A DNA stretch of 16,538 nt from CAYOMP01 sp964405075 (GCA_964405075.1 CAYOMP010000048.1:1-16538), one strand, 5' to 3'; counted from the stretch's first letter, positions 6,733 to 14,861 are shown. Notes: generated from the letters alone by a model not told the origin. A program made the numbers and translations.

Positions 6733-8166
6733 ATGAACTATTTATATGAAGAATTAGAAAAATACTGCAAGGATGATTATTATCCTTTCCATATGCCGGG
6801 GCATAAGAGAAATACGAAATATTTGGAAATGATGAATCCATATGGATTTGATATAACAGAGATTAATGGCTTTGATAATCTTCATCACGCAGAAGAAATA
6901 TTGAAAACAGCACAGGATAGAGCAGCCAGAGTATATGGCGCTGATGAAACACACTTTTTAATTAACGGAAGTACTGCAGGATTATTAAGTGCAGTATCAG
7001 CATGCGTAGATGACGATGGAATTTTGCTTATGGCGAGAAATTCACATAAGGCTGTTTATCACAGTGTATATGTGAATAAAATTAAAAATATTTACACTTA
7101 TCCACAAAATACACAGAAAAAATGTGTAAATTGTGGAATAATTACAGAAAATATCAAAGAAATATTAAAAAAGAATAAAAAAATACAAGCGGTGTTGATA
7201 ACTTCCCCAACTTATGATGGTGTGGTTTCTGATATCGAAGGAATAGCAAAGGTTGTTCATAGTTATAATATTCCATTAATAGTAGATGAAGCACATGGGG
7301 CACATTTTCCTTTTTCGGATGCATTTCCAGTAGATTCTATAAAGGCAGGGGCGGATATTGTTATACATAGCGTTCACAAAACAATGCCTTCTCTTACACA
7401 GACAGCATTAATACACGTTAATGGAAATATTGTTAACAGGGAAAAGCTTAGAAAATACCTGGGAATATTTCAGACAAGCAGCCCATCCTACGTGCTAATG
7501 TCCTCTATTGATAATTGCATTAGATTAGTTGAAGAGAAGGGACCGCAGTTATTTAGCGAATATGAGGCGCGATTAAATAAATTCAGAAATAGTTTATCTG
7601 ATTTGAAGAATTTATATTTAGTGAACAAAGAGGATTTAGAATGCTTTGACTATGATAATTCCAAGATAATTATTTCTACTGAAAAGGTAGAAATTACCGG
7701 AAAGGAATTACACGACATTTTATTGAATAAATACCATTTAGAAATGGAAATGAGTACAAATAATTACTGCCTTGCAATGACTTCCATAATGGATACAGAC
7801 GAAGGTTTTGAAAGATTTAAAAAGGCATTATATGAAATAGATGAAACATTGAATGATAAAATAATTGAAGACGAAAATCCACAGGAGCATTTTTTAGTAA
7901 CACAGGAAAATAAAAAGGTACTGGAAATATGGCAAGCTGAAAGATTAGAAACTAAAAGTGTGGCTTTATGTGATAGCATTGGAAAAGTAGCAGGTGAATA
8001 TGTTTATTTATATCCTCCTGGCATTCCTTTGATTGTGCCGGGTGAAGAAATATCAGAGCAATTTGTGAATATGATAAAAGTGTATAAAGAAATGAAGCTG
8101 AATATAGAGGGCATGGAAGATTATACTTGTAGTACCATAAAGATTGTAAGTGTTACAGGTATGTAG
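6733..8166 (+). CDS. yaaO: Orn/Lys/Arg decarboxylase-family PLP enzyme (YaaO type)
   Basis: This 477-residue cytosolic fold-type I PLP enzyme belongs to the short form of the Orn/Lys/Arg decarboxylase family (SpeA and YaaO in Bacillus are of similar length). Landmarks are the N-terminal FHMPGHKR (19-26), the phosphate-binding INGSTAG (77-83), IVDEAHGAHF (183-192) with D185 expected to contact the PLP ring nitrogen, and IHSVHKT (211-217) with K216 the Schiff-base lysine. A C-terminal LYPPGIPLIVPGE motif is typical. These enzymes make agmatine, cadaverine or putrescine, feeding polyamine synthesis; the actual substrate cannot be read from sequence. It starts the yaaO-to-rsmI gene block, with AAGGA eight bases before ATG 6733. 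Assignment to YaaO rather than SpeA rests on this gene order. Confidence 0.92.
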   Translation: MNYLYEELEKYCKDDYYPFHMPGHKRNTKYLEMMNPYGFDITEINGFDNLHHAEEILKTAQDRAARVYGADETHFLINGSTAGLLSAVSACVDDDGILLMARNSHKAVYHSVYVNKIKNIYTYPQNTQKKCVNCGIITENIKEILKKNKKIQAVLITSPTYDGVVSDIEGIAKVVHSYNIPLIVDEAHGAHFPFSDAFPVDSIKAGADIVIHSVHKTMPSLTQTALIHVNGNIVNREKLRKYLGIFQTSSPSYVLMSSIDNCIRLVEEKGPQLFSEYEARLNKFRNSLSDLKNLYLVNKEDLECFDYDNSKIIISTEKVEITGKELHDILLNKYHLEMEMSTNNYCLAMTSIMDTDEGFERFKKALYEIDETLNDKIIEDENPQEHFLVTQENKKVLEIWQAERLETKSVALCDSIGKVAGEYVYLYPPGIPLIVPGEEISEQFVNMIKVYKEMKLNIEGMEDYTCSTIKIVSVTGM

Positions 8167-8234
8167 ATTTTATTGCGTTAAATGTAAAAAATATTGTTTA
8201 TATATGTTTTATAGAAAAACCAAAAGATATAGTA

Positions 8235-8240
8235 TATAAT
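8235..8240 (+). promoter_or_regulatory. Possible -10 box before the guanylate-kinase-like gene
   Basis: A perfect TATAAT sits 28 bases before ATG 8269, in the 102-base gap after yaaO. No convincing -35 lies at the expected distance, so this may be a weak or chance site in AT-rich DNA. Confidence 0.35.
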
Positions 8241-8268
8241 GAAATAATAATGTAAAGAGTGTGGAAAA

Positions 8269-8856
8269 ATGGGAAAAATATTTTATTGTATGGGGAAGAG
8301 TTCCTCTGGAAAAGACACAATATATAAGAGAATATTAGAAGATAAGGAACTGAATTTGAAGAATTTGGTTACATATACTACAAGACCTATCCGCGAAGGG
8401 GAGCAAAATGGAGTAGAATATTTCTTTGTAGGTGAAGAAGAATTATGTAAGCTGGAAGCGGAAGGTAAAGTAATAGAATTAAGAGAATATAACACCGTGC
8501 ATGGAATCTGGAAATATTTTACCGCTAATGACGAGCAGATTGATTTGGCAAATAACAATTATCTGGTTATTGGGACTCTTGAGTCATATAACAAAATGTT
8601 AAATTACTACACAGATTCAGTAATTATGCCGATATATATAGAAGTAGATGATGGAATCAGGCTGGAGCGAGCATTAAAAAGAGAGCAGCTGGAGGCAGTT
8701 CCTAAATATGAAGAAATGTGTAGGAGATTTTTAGCGGACCAAAAAGATTTTTCAGAGGAGAATTTGGAAAAGGCAAAGATAACTAAACGTTTTAGAAATA
8801 TAGATTTGGAAGAATGTATATTAGAAATTAAACAATATATATCAGGAAAAAAATAG
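8269..8856 (+). CDS. Guanylate-kinase-like nucleoside monophosphate kinase
   Basis: This 195-residue cytosolic P-loop kinase resembles guanylate kinase, which phosphorylates GMP or dGMP with ATP. The P-loop is GKSSSGKDT (9-17, K15). The GMP-binding segment TYTTRPIREGEQNGVEYFF (35-53) carries the R39, R42, E45, N48, G49 and Y51 pattern of the family. The central part is less canonical: there is no GxxYGT motif, and WKYFTAND stands in its place. This gene occupies the place of thymidylate kinase (tmk) in the Bacillus yaaO-tmk-yaaQ-yaaR-holB order, so it may have a different or specialised role. The length is slightly below typical Gmk (about 205). The ribosome binding site (GTGTGG) is weak. It could be a second guanylate kinase or a diverged paralogue. 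Confidence 0.8.
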   Translation: MGKIFYCMGKSSSGKDTIYKRILEDKELNLKNLVTYTTRPIREGEQNGVEYFFVGEEELCKLEAEGKVIELREYNTVHGIWKYFTANDEQIDLANNNYLVIGTLESYNKMLNYYTDSVIMPIYIEVDDGIRLERALKREQLEAVPKYEEMCRRFLADQKDFSEENLEKAKITKRFRNIDLEECILEIKQYISGKK

Positions 8857-8858
8857 AT

Positions 8859-8888
8859 TTGGTTTATATTAGGGGTTTATGGTATAAT
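8859..8888 (+). promoter_or_regulatory. Promoter for yaaR-holB-ricT-yabB
   Basis: An extended -10 (TGGTATAAT, 8880-8888) lies 18 bases after a weak -35 TTGGTT (8859-8864). Transcription would begin near 8895, leaving a leader of about 20 bases that contains AGAGGTG before the GTG start at 8916. It begins right after the kinase stop codon. Confidence 0.65.
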
Positions 8889-8915
8889 TTTTAAGGAAAG
8901 TTAAGAGGTGATTTC

Positions 8916-9359
8916 GTGGATTTAAAGGTTAATCAGTCTTCGTCAGCACATGCGATAGATAATACACAAAAAATTCAGCAAACTGATGATGGTGCATTCA
9001 AATTTACATTGATTAGTAATATCAAAGAACGTGATCTTCAAACTAAGCTTAATGGCTTAATGGAAGAGATTAATACCCAGGGTGAAAAAATAGCCAAGCA
9101 TATGGATATTAAGGATATGAAAAAATACAGAGGACTTGTTAAGGACTTTTTAAACGAAGTCGTTTCCAGATCTCATGAATTTTCCAGAGAGAACTTTTTA
9201 GACAGAAGAGGTCGTCATAGAGTATACGGTATAGTAAGACTGGTAGATCAGAATTTAGATGATTTAGCTACAGCTCTTATGAAAGATGAGAAAGACCATT
9301 TGGAAATCTTGGGAAGGATTGACGAAATTAAGGGATTACTTTTAGATATTACGACTTAA
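8916..9359 (+). CDS. yaaR: YaaR family protein (DUF327)
   Basis: This 147-residue, highly charged, mostly helical protein has no signal peptide or membrane segment. It matches YaaR/DUF327 in length, in its position just before holB, and in its LVKDFLNEVVSRS, RRGRHRVYGIVRLVD and LLLDITT segments. No biochemical function is established for the family as far as I know; its conserved place in the holB cluster is the main clue. The start is GTG 8916, fixed by AGGTG ending five bases upstream; no in-frame ATG gives a full-length product. YaaQ, which precedes YaaR in Bacillus, is absent. HolB follows after 19 bases, so the two share a transcript from the promoter at 8859-8888. Confidence 0.85.
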   Translation: MDLKVNQSSSAHAIDNTQKIQQTDDGAFKFTLISNIKERDLQTKLNGLMEEINTQGEKIAKHMDIKDMKKYRGLVKDFLNEVVSRSHEFSRENFLDRRGRHRVYGIVRLVDQNLDDLATALMKDEKDHLEILGRIDEIKGLLLDITT

Positions 9360-9378
9360 ATACGAGGGGGTCTTGAAA

Positions 9379-10368
9379 ATGAGTAACTTTAACGATATTG
9401 TTGGACATGAACATGTAGTAGACCATCTTAAGAAAGCTATTAAATTCGATAAGGTGTCACATGCATATATAATTAATGGTGATTTTGGTTCAGGAAAGAG
9501 GACATTAGCGAATGCTTTTGCAACCACTTTGCAATGCGAAACAGGCGATGACAATGCCTGTGGTAAATGTAAATCTTGTGTTCAGGCAGCTAGTAGCAAC
9601 CAGCCGGATATTATATGGGTAACTCACGAAAAGCCTAATAGTATCGGTGTAGATGACATAAGAGAACAGGTAGTAAATGATGTAGCAATAAAGCCTTATA
9701 GTAGTCGCTATAAGATTTATATTATAAATGAAGCAGATAAGCTTACAGTGCAGGCTCAAAATGCCCTGTTAAAGACATTAGAAGAGCCACCGGAATATGC
9801 TGTAATTATGCTTCTTACAACAAACAGTGAAGGTTTGTTACAAACAATTTTATCCAGATGTGTAGTGTTAAATTTGAAAGCAGTTGATGATAGGGAGATT
9901 AGAAGCTATCTTATGGCTCAGAAACAGATTCCAGACTATCAGGCAGATATTGCAGTTGCTTTTGCACAGGGGAATATTGGAAAAGCTATTAAGTTGGCAT
10001 CTACAGAAGAATTCGATGATTTAAGAAGAGATACATTGAAGCTTCTTGAAAATATGGATAAAATGGAAATGTATGAGGTCATTGATAATATTAAGAAAAT
10101 AGCTGAAAATAAAATGGCTGTTGACGATTATTTGGATATGATTACGATTTGGTATAGGGATGTTTTGCTCTTTAAAGCCACTAATGATGTGAATGGATTA
10201 GTGTTTAAAGAGAATATTTCAGGCATTAGAAAGCAAGCAGATAAAAGTTCATATAATGGAATAGAAACTATTATAGATGCCCTGGAAAAGGCTAGACTTA
10301 GATTAAAAGCCAATGTTAATTTTGAATTAACTATGGAGCTTTTATTGCTTACAATGAAAGAAAACTAA
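9379..10368 (+). CDS. holB: DNA polymerase III subunit delta-prime
   Basis: This 329-residue clamp-loader subunit belongs to the complex that opens and loads the beta sliding clamp at the replication fork. The AAA+ domain shows GDFGSGKRT (34-42, Walker A region), a four-cysteine zinc motif (C53, C61, C64, C67), IYIINEADK (113-121, Walker B region), LLKTLEEPP (130-138) and ILSRC (157-161, the SRC motif). The C-terminal part is the expected helical collar. DnaX proteins share these motifs but are longer, and both the length and the position between yaaR and ricT identify this one as HolB. ATG 9379 is chosen because GAGGGGG (9364-9370) is eight bases upstream; a TTG at 9373 would leave only two. 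Confidence 0.93.
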   Translation: MSNFNDIVGHEHVVDHLKKAIKFDKVSHAYIINGDFGSGKRTLANAFATTLQCETGDDNACGKCKSCVQAASSNQPDIIWVTHEKPNSIGVDDIREQVVNDVAIKPYSSRYKIYIINEADKLTVQAQNALLKTLEEPPEYAVIMLLTTNSEGLLQTILSRCVVLNLKAVDDREIRSYLMAQKQIPDYQADIAVAFAQGNIGKAIKLASTEEFDDLRRDTLKLLENMDKMEMYEVIDNIKKIAENKMAVDDYLDMITIWYRDVLLFKATNDVNGLVFKENISGIRKQADKSSYNGIETIIDALEKARLRLKANVNFELTMELLLLTMKEN

Positions 10369-10410
10369 CAGACTTGTATGCCTATATAAAGAATTTTGAA
10401 AGGAGCAACA

Positions 10411-11319
10411 ATGGTTAAGATTATAGGTATAAGATTTAGGGCAGCAGGAAAGATTTATTATTTTGATCCTAAAGATTTTGATATTTCAGTGGGAGAGCAC
10501 GTTATAGTAGAAACAGCAAGAGGTGTAGAATATGGACATGTAGTTATAGCACCTAAGATGGTAGAAGAGGAGACTTTGGTGCAACCACTTAGTCCAATCA
10601 TCAGAGTGGCAACGCCGGAAGATGATGAAATAGAGCGTAAGAATAAAGAAAAAGAAAAAGAAGCATTCAAGATTTGTTTTGAAAAAATTCAAAAGCATGG
10701 TCTTGAAATGAAATTAATAGATGCAGAATATACTTTTGATAATAATAAGGTATTATTCTATTTTACAGCGGATGGAAGAATTGACTTTAGAGAATTAGTT
10801 AAAGATTTGGCAGCAGTATTTAAGACACGTATTGAATTAAGACAGATTGGTGTTAGAGATGAGACTAAGATTTTAGGTGGAATTGGGATTTGTGGCAGAC
10901 CACTTTGCTGTCATACACATTTATTTGATTTTGCACCGGTATCTATTAAGATGGCTAAGGAGCAGAACCTTTCACTTAATCCAACTAAAATATCAGGTGT
11001 ATGTGGAAGATTAATGTGTTGTCTAAAAAATGAAGAAGAAACATATGAAGAATTAAACAGCAAATTACCTGCCATTGGAGATACTGTTACAACAGATGAC
11101 AAATTAACTGGAGAAGTAGTAAGTGTAAATGTGTTAAGACAGTTAGTTAAGGTTATTGTACAGATTGGTGATGAAAAAGAAATACGAGAATATAAGACTG
11201 AACAGTTAAAATTCAAACCAAGACGTAGAAAAGAGAAAATGAATATTTCTGATGCTGAATTAAAAGAATTAGAATATTTAGAGAAAAAGGAAGGAAAATC
11301 TAAGTTAGATGACAATTAA
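10411..11319 (+). CDS. ricT: RicT (YaaT), PSP1-domain protein
   Basis: This 302-residue soluble protein carries a PSP1 domain. Its hallmark is two paired cysteine motifs, CGRPLCC (C161, C166, C167) and CGRLMCC (C198, C203, C204), around a LNPTKISG segment. In Bacillus subtilis RicT forms a complex with RicA and RicF that binds iron-sulfur clusters and directs RNase Y in mRNA maturation; the same role here is by homology. The tail (about 270-302) is lysine- and arginine-rich. ATG 10411 follows AAAGGAG by five bases; a TTG at 10396 is less likely. It lies 42 bases after holB, and its last 11 bases overlap the yabB start. Confidence 0.94.
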   Translation: MVKIIGIRFRAAGKIYYFDPKDFDISVGEHVIVETARGVEYGHVVIAPKMVEEETLVQPLSPIIRVATPEDDEIERKNKEKEKEAFKICFEKIQKHGLEMKLIDAEYTFDNNKVLFYFTADGRIDFRELVKDLAAVFKTRIELRQIGVRDETKILGGIGICGRPLCCHTHLFDFAPVSIKMAKEQNLSLNPTKISGVCGRLMCCLKNEEETYEELNSKLPAIGDTVTTDDKLTGEVVSVNVLRQLVKVIVQIGDEKEIREYKTEQLKFKPRRRKEKMNISDAELKELEYLEKKEGKSKLDDN

Positions 11320-12049
11320 TCTTAAAAATGGTGAACGACTAGATGAACTCCATAGGAAAGGTTATAAGATTATTCAAAATTCGGAGAAATTTTGTTTTGG
11401 AATGGATGCAGTATTGCTGTCTGGATTTGCAAAAGTAAAAAGAGGCGAAAGGGTCCTTGACTTGGGAACTGGGACAGGAATTATACCGATTTTGTTAGAG
11501 GCTAAGACGGATGGCGAGCATTTCACTGGCTTGGAAATTCAAGAAGAAAGTGCTGATATGGCACGAAGAAGTGTTGAATTTAATAATTTACAGGAACAGG
11601 TTAGTATTGTTACTGGAGATATAAAGGGAGCCTCAAGTATTTTTGGGGCTGCCTCTTTTGATGTAGTGACAACTAATCCTCCGTATATGACTAATAGTCA
11701 TGGAATAGTAAACGAAGATATGCCAAAGGCAATTGCCAGACATGAGGTATTATGTTCATTGGAAGATGTTATAAGTCAAGGTGCTAAGGTTTTAAAACAA
11801 AATGGAAGATTTTATATGGTACATAGACCCTTTCGTTTGGCGGAGATTATGAGTTTGCTGGTAAAATACAAGTTAGAACCTAAACGTATGCAGTTAGTGT
11901 ACCCATATGTAGATAAAGAACCTAATATGGTGTTAATAGAGGCATTAAAAGGTGGAAAACCTAGAATAACTGTGGAAAAACCACTGATAGTTTACGAAAA
12001 AAGTGGAAAATACACAGAGGACATTAATCATATTTATTATGCGGAATAA
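11309..12049 (+). CDS. yabB: Class I SAM-dependent methyltransferase, YabB/TrmN6 type
   Basis: This 246-residue methyltransferase has the SAM-binding motif VLDLGTGTGIIP (49-60) and the catalytic NPPY (123-126), which marks N6-adenine or N5-glutamine methylation. An N-terminal DELHRKGYKIIQ and FGMDAVLL segment is typical of the YabB/YfiC group. E. coli YfiC (TrmN6) methylates A37 of tRNA1-Val, and the same target is likely but not proven for Firmicutes YabB. The start ATG 11309 overlaps ricT by 11 bases. An AAGGAAGG stretch ends about 13 bases upstream, a rather long spacing, so translation is probably coupled to ricT. Confidence 0.88.
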   Translation: MTINLKNGERLDELHRKGYKIIQNSEKFCFGMDAVLLSGFAKVKRGERVLDLGTGTGIIPILLEAKTDGEHFTGLEIQEESADMARRSVEFNNLQEQVSIVTGDIKGASSIFGAASFDVVTTNPPYMTNSHGIVNEDMPKAIARHEVLCSLEDVISQGAKVLKQNGRFYMVHRPFRLAEIMSLLVKYKLEPKRMQLVYPYVDKEPNMVLIEALKGGKPRITVEKPLIVYEKSGKYTEDINHIYYAE

Positions 12050-12167
12050 AGCGTTAAAAATTAGGACTATGTTTATATGAAAAGATAATGTGTAATGTTA
12101 AATTAATAACCTATATGAAGCTTTTGAAGTTGTAATATTTTAATGCTTGAATAGAAAGAGGATTACT

Positions 12168-13004
12168 ATGGCAGGAAAATTATATTTATGTGCAACGCCA
12201 ATTGGAAATTTAGAAGATATGACTTTTAGAGTAATAAGAACTCTAAAAGAAGTTGATTTAATAGCAGCAGAGGATACAAGAAACAGTATTAAGCTTTTAA
12301 ATCATTTTGAAATAAAGACACCTATGACTAGTTATCATGAGTTTAATAAATATGATAAAGCAAAAGTATTAGTGGATAAAATGTTGGCAGGGGAAAATAT
12401 TGCATTAATAACGGATGCAGGAACACCGGGAATATCTGACCCAGGCGAAGAATTAGTAAAACAGTGTCACGAAGCGGGTATAGAGGTAACATCCCTTCCA
12501 GGAGCGGCTGCCTGTATTACAGCATTAACCTTATCAGGGTTATCTACCAGAAGATTTTGTTTTGAGGCATTTTTACCATCAGACAAAAAGGAAAAAGCCC
12601 TTATTCTGGATAGTTTGAAGAATGAAACCAGAACAATTATATGTTACGAAGCACCACATAGATTGATAAAAACCTTAGAGGAATTATATCAGACACTAGG
12701 AAATCGCCGAATTACAATATGTCGAGAACTTACTAAGAAGCATGAGACAGTATTTGTTACAACTTTTGAAGAGGCTATTGAATTTTATAATGAAAATGAG
12801 CCAAAGGGAGAATGTGTAATAGTCATAGAAGGCAAATCTTTCGATGAGATTAAGGAAGAAAGCATTAAAGAATGGAGCCAGATGTCTATTGAAGAGCATA
12901 TGGAGCATTATTTAATGCAGGGAATTGATAAAAAGGAAGCTATGAAAGTAGTAGCTAAGGATAGAGGAATTTCCAAGAGAGATGTTTATAATGCACTTAT
13001 ATAA
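12168..13004 (+). CDS. rsmI: 16S rRNA (cytidine1402-2'-O)-methyltransferase RsmI
   Basis: This 278-residue tetrapyrrole-methylase-fold enzyme adds the 2'-O-methyl group to C1402 in the 16S rRNA P-site region. Diagnostic motifs are the N-terminal LYLCATPIGNLEDMTFR (5-21), AAEDTR (33-38), ITDAGTPGISDPG (81-93) and SLPGAAA (99-105). ATG 12168 has AAAGAGGA six bases upstream and gives the standard N-terminus; a TTG at 12147 would add seven unlikely residues. It lies 118 bases after yabB, a gap in which I see no terminator and no convincing promoter, so read-through is plausible. It corresponds to YabC at the end of the Bacillus cluster; the small YazA (GIY-YIG) gene found there is missing. Confidence 0.95.
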   Translation: MAGKLYLCATPIGNLEDMTFRVIRTLKEVDLIAAEDTRNSIKLLNHFEIKTPMTSYHEFNKYDKAKVLVDKMLAGENIALITDAGTPGISDPGEELVKQCHEAGIEVTSLPGAAACITALTLSGLSTRRFCFEAFLPSDKKEKALILDSLKNETRTIICYEAPHRLIKTLEELYQTLGNRRITICRELTKKHETVFVTTFEEAIEFYNENEPKGECVIVIEGKSFDEIKEESIKEWSQMSIEEHMEHYLMQGIDKKEAMKVVAKDRGISKRDVYNALI

Positions 13005-13039
13005 GTTTTGGAATAACTTTTGAAAGTGTTGCATTAAAT

Positions 13040-13092
13040 AGATAAGAAAGGGACTACTCAAAGTTTAAATTTGAGTAGTCCCTTTCTTATCT
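13040..13092. terminator. Bidirectional terminator between rsmI and murG
   Basis: A 23-bp perfect inverted repeat (13040-13062 with 13070-13092) surrounds the 7-base loop GTTTAAA. It sits 35 bases after the rsmI stop and 60 bases from the murG stop, between convergent genes. T runs outside the stem are poor on both strands; the arm itself ends in CCCTTTCTT. Confidence 0.82.
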
Positions 13093-13152
13093 GGTAATAA
13101 AAAATTAAGTTAATGATGTATAACGTTTGCAATCTATTTTTAAATAAAAAAA

Positions 13153-14214
13153 TTACGCAAGTTCATTAATCAAATCGGTAATAACACTAATGGCATCACT
13201 TTGATTACTCTGCTTCATAGCGTCTACATATTCACTTCTGTTAGTATATACCTTTTCGATAGTGTCAAGAAGAAGCTCTGTTGTTAATTCATCTTCGTCT
13301 ATAACTTCGCTGAAATGCTGTTCCTTAAATGAGTTAGCATTTAGTATCTGGTCACCACGGCTTGCCTTTGCTGATAAAGGAATAAGTATTGCTGGTTTTT
13401 GGAGTGCTAATAATTCGCAAATAGCATTAGCACCTGCACGGGAAATAACTATATCAGCTATGGCAAACAGGTCTTTCAATTCATCCTTTATATATTCAAA
13501 CTGAACATAACCAGGTGTATTTAATAAGGTTTTATCTAATTTATCTTTACCGCATAAATGAACTACCTGATATTTCTCTAATAACTGAGGTAAAATATCG
13601 CGTACTGCATTGTTAACAGCTACCGCACCGGTACTTCCACCTACTACCAGAATTACTGGTTTACTAGATGTGAAATTACAGAATTTTAACCCTGCTAAAC
13701 GGTTTCCAGATAATAATTCCTGACGAATTGGTGAACCTGTTAATACGCCCTTGTTTTCAGGCAGATATTTAACGGTTTCTGGGAAGTTACAGCAAACCTT
13801 AGTTGCCGAAGGCATCGCTAACTTGTTGGCAAGACCAGGTGTCATATCGGATTCATGGATGATTACCGGGATTTTGCATCTTTTAGCAGCGAGAACAACA
13901 GGCACCGTAACGAATCCACCTTTTGAAAAGACTATGTCAGGTTTTAATTTCTTCATGAGCTTATAAGCTTCATGGCAACCTTTGACAACCTTAAAAGGAT
14001 CTGTGAAATTCTTTACGTCAAAATATCTTCGTAATTTTCCGGAAGAAATTCCATAATAAGGAATACCCAAATCTTCTATAAGTTTTTTCTCAATACCGTT
14101 ATAGGAACCAATGTAGGATATTTCGTAACCATTTTCCTTCAAAGAAGGCATTAATGCAATATTTGGCGTAACATGACCGGCAGTACCACCACCGGTAAGT
14201 ACTATTTTTTTCAT
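13153..14214 (-). CDS. murG: UDP-GlcNAc--lipid I N-acetylglucosaminyltransferase MurG
   Basis: This 353-residue GT28 enzyme transfers GlcNAc from UDP-GlcNAc to lipid I, making lipid II on the cytoplasmic face of the membrane. Motifs are GGGTAGHVTPN (8-18), FSKGGFVTVP (96-105), HESDMTPGLAN (120-130), GGSTGA (192-197), SRAGANAICELLA (258-270) and RGDQILNA (286-293), covering the lipid-binding G loops and the sugar-nucleotide site. Length matches E. coli MurG (355). The start at 14214 is preceded by AGGGGGCG on the minus strand. The gene follows the TSCPD gene by only 12 bases. It stands alone here, not in the usual dcw division cluster, which is common in Lachnospiraceae-type genomes. Confidence 0.96.
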   Translation of the reverse strand: MKKIVLTGGGTAGHVTPNIALMPSLKENGYEISYIGSYNGIEKKLIEDLGIPYYGISSGKLRRYFDVKNFTDPFKVVKGCHEAYKLMKKLKPDIVFSKGGFVTVPVVLAAKRCKIPVIIHESDMTPGLANKLAMPSATKVCCNFPETVKYLPENKGVLTGSPIRQELLSGNRLAGLKFCNFTSSKPVILVVGGSTGAVAVNNAVRDILPQLLEKYQVVHLCGKDKLDKTLLNTPGYVQFEYIKDELKDLFAIADIVISRAGANAICELLALQKPAILIPLSAKASRGDQILNANSFKEQHFSEVIDEDELTTELLLDTIEKVYTNRSEYVDAMKQSNQSDAISVITDLINELA

Positions 14215-14226
14215 AAAAACGCCCCC

Positions 14227-14472
14227 TTACTGTGCAGCTTTAATTTGTTTCAAAGCGTTTGCAAGCTGGTCAGGGCATGAAGTTGAACGCATACCGCATT
14301 TGATTCCTTCAATTTTTGAAATAGCTGTATCAATATCCATACCTTCCACAAGACGAGCAACACCCTGAGTATTACCAGAGCAACCGCCAATAAACTGTAC
14401 AGATTTAATAGTATTTCCATCTACTTCAACATTAATAGCCTGAGAGCAAACTCCTTTAGTTTTATATGTCAT
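14227..14472 (-). CDS. Small TSCPD-domain protein (TIGR03905-like)
   Basis: This 81-residue cytosolic protein has four cysteines at conserved positions: C9, C31 in FIGGCSGN, C59 in GIKCGMR and C66 in STSCPDQLA. The TSCPD motif also occurs at the C-terminus of vitamin B12-dependent ribonucleotide reductases, but this protein consists of the domain alone, as in the TIGR03905 family, whose function is unknown to me. The cysteines may bind a metal; this is inference. An ideal AGGAGG lies eight bases before the start at 14472 on the minus strand. It is the first gene of a two-gene unit with murG. It lacks anything linking it chemically to peptidoglycan. Confidence 0.85.
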   Translation of the reverse strand: MTYKTKGVCSQAINVEVDGNTIKSVQFIGGCSGNTQGVARLVEGMDIDTAISKIEGIKCGMRSTSCPDQLANALKQIKAAQ

Positions 14473-14705
14473 AATATTATCCTCCTGAAATTAGATATAT
14501 TGCTATAGTTTTCAGCTTTATATGTAGGTATATTTTCAATAATAGTATTAATAGCTGTGCTAAGAGTATTAATATTGTCTATAATTACTGTATTAAAAAG
14601 ATTAGCACTATTATTATGCAAAATTGTTTTATCAAAAAAATATATTAAAACAAAGTGACATTAATTACTATGGGAGAAAATATATTAGCCTTCATCATAT
14701 AAAAA

Positions 14706-14798
14706 GCACTACGTGCAATATGCGCACTCGCGCGAAGATGTAGAATGTCGTAAACGACCGCGCTCGGCGCGAGAATGTGCTTTGCACATTCTTTATTC
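14706..14798 (+). repeat. Structured intergenic element, copy B
   Basis: It has the same order of helices as copy A. P1 is GCAC/GTGC around TAC (14706-14716). P2 is TGCGC (14721-14725), an unpaired A14726, then C and GCGCG (14730-14734), pairing with CGCGC (14759-14763), G14766 and GCGCG (14767-14771), with a 2x2 internal loop. P3 is GTCG/CGAC around TAAA (14747-14758), again abutting P2. P4 is AGAATGTGC/GCACATTCT (14772-14780 with 14784-14792), then TTATTC. Shared blocks with copy A include ATGCGCAC, AATGTCG and GGCGC(A/G)AGAATGTGC. It lies before mtnN but apparently upstream of that gene's promoter. Confidence 0.6.
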
Positions 14799-14852
14799 CA
14801 TTTGAAGTATAACAAAAAAAGTACAAATATACTAGGTTAATAAAGAAATATT

Positions 14853-14861
14853 TGTTATAAT
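14853..14861 (+). promoter_or_regulatory. Extended -10 promoter of mtnN
   Basis: TGTTATAAT (14853-14861) is a TGN plus perfect TATAAT extended -10 element. No good -35 is present, which extended -10 promoters tolerate. The predicted start near 14868 gives a leader of about 25 bases with AAAGGAG before ATG 14894. Confidence 0.6.

Noticed and set aside
10911..11315. Minus-strand 134-codon frame inside ricT
   Set aside because: It is fully opposite a well-supported gene, rich in Ser/Phe/Leu as expected for antisense of AT-rich coding DNA, and has no motif.
14557..14608. Inverted repeat GTGCTAA/TTAGCAC upstream of the TSCPD gene
   Set aside because: It is only 7 bp with a 38-base spacer in AT-rich DNA; chance is likely and no promoter could be aligned with it.
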